5,635 nt of DNA from JASFEQ01 sp050122535 (GTDB taxonomy: Bacteria; Desulfobacterota; DSM-4660; Desulfatiglandales; HGW-15): the NCBI GenBank assembly GCA_050122535.1, contig JASFIT010000324.1, positions 1 through 5,635 of the forward strand. The letters are read 5' to 3'. Of this stretch, positions 5,160-5,635 are shown in pieces (within the stretch, counting starts at the first letter, position 1; each line of letters starts with the position of its first letter). The position numbers were made by a program, and so were the translations under genes. The notes beneath the pieces are model-generated. The model was not told the DNA's origin. It ran no database searches and saw only the letters and a program-made list of their open reading frames with translations.

Positions 5160-5635
5160 TCACACATGCTCGTAAAAGGCCCTGGGCTGCAATTCCCTGG
5201 ATGTTACGCCCCTTTCCAAGACAAGATAGCGTCTCAAGGCAAAGCAGAGGTGACATTTTGACATGTATCCATTTGCAGGCTTGAATCCGTACTGATCCGA
5301 GACCAGGTCAAATAGACCCCCAATACCTTCTTGATACAACAGGTTAAGGATTGGATATCTGTCTTGAGAAATCGCCTTCCCGAGATCATCACGTTGAATG
5401 GCAAGTCCTGAACAGAGCCCAGGGATATAGTTGCCAAACAGGTCAAAATGAAAGTGACTCACATCCAGCAGTTCCCCACACCCCCTGTTGTTGGAAGAAA
5501 GAATCTCTGGATGAGGCGTGATCCCGAAGACAGGGGCAAACGTCTCCAGTGCCCTTCCGCAGAAATGTACCCAGTATCGATTGGGAAGTTCTCTCAGGTA
5601 ATCCTGACCATATCTGTTTTCATATTCAAACATGG
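5160..5635 (-). CDS. Radical SAM protein, C-terminal SPASM-like cluster domain (5'-partial)
   Basis: Only the last ~157 residues are inside the window. The ATG at 5633 sits 2 nt from the edge and is probably internal, since a radical SAM enzyme would carry its CxxxCxxC motif well upstream. Counting from that Met, cysteines lie at 25, 52, 74, 127 and 130. The blocks GCGELLDVSHFHFDLFGNY (51-69), PGLCSGLAI (71-79) and SKCHLCFALRRYL (125-137) resemble a SPASM/twitch-like auxiliary iron-sulfur cluster domain: a Cys, a His/Phe/Asp-rich strand ending in 'FGNY', a second Cys, then a CxxC pair. This type of domain binds an extra Fe-S cluster or the substrate in peptide-modifying and related radical SAM enzymes; the substrate here is unknown. 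It is the first visible gene of the minus-strand run with tatD (22-nt gap) and pcm. The assignment rests on the cysteine pattern, because the radical SAM core is not visible. Confidence 0.6.
   Translation of the reverse strand, partial: MFEYENRYGQDYLRELPNRYWVHFCGRALETFAPVFGITPHPEILSSNNRGCGELLDVSHFHFDLFGNYIPGLCSGLAIQRDDLGKAISQDRYPILNLLYQEGIGGLFDLVSDQYGFKPANGYMSKCHLCFALRRYLVLERGVTSRELQPRAFYEHV

Overview
This 5.6 kb window appears to come from a Gram-negative bacterium of moderate G+C content. The clearest sign is a small outer-membrane beta-barrel protein with a signal peptide and a C-terminal Phe. The radical SAM, TatD and isoaspartyl methyltransferase genes read like those of Desulfobacterota-type (former deltaproteobacterial) or similar uncultured lineages, but that placement is an impression, not a proof.

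Layout. (1) Positions 2-1498, plus strand: the 3' part of a gene for an (alpha/alpha)6-barrel glycoside hydrolase of the GH63 / MGH1-like type. The frame is open through the left edge, so the N-terminus and the usual catalytic Asp motif are missing. (2) 1499-1792: non-coding DNA between convergent genes. It holds an inverted-repeat-rich patch (about 1585-1651) and a good intrinsic terminator serving the minus-strand gene. (3) 1793-2437, minus: an eight-stranded outer-membrane barrel protein with a strong ribosome binding site. (4) 2451-3091: about 640 bp with no convincing gene. (5) 3092-3376, minus: a 94-residue orphan protein starting with GTG, preceded by a near-consensus sigma70 promoter and an 84-nt leader. 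(6) 3572-5635, minus: a probable operon reading radical SAM/SPASM-like protein (N-terminus cut by the right edge), then a TatD-family metallohydrolase 22 nt downstream, then a Pcm-type protein-L-isoaspartate methyltransferase about 90 nt further on.

How the genes work together. The last three genes form a co-directional housekeeping/maintenance group: a radical SAM enzyme, a TatD hydrolase (nuclease-type) and protein repair. The glycosidase, the barrel protein and the orphan are separate transcription units. No CRISPR array, tRNA, rRNA, transposase or recognisable multi-gene defence system is visible. The least explained parts are the orphan gene with its promoter and overlapping leader frame, the 3' end of the glycosidase gene with the structured DNA after it, and a 39-codon frame tucked between tatD and pcm.
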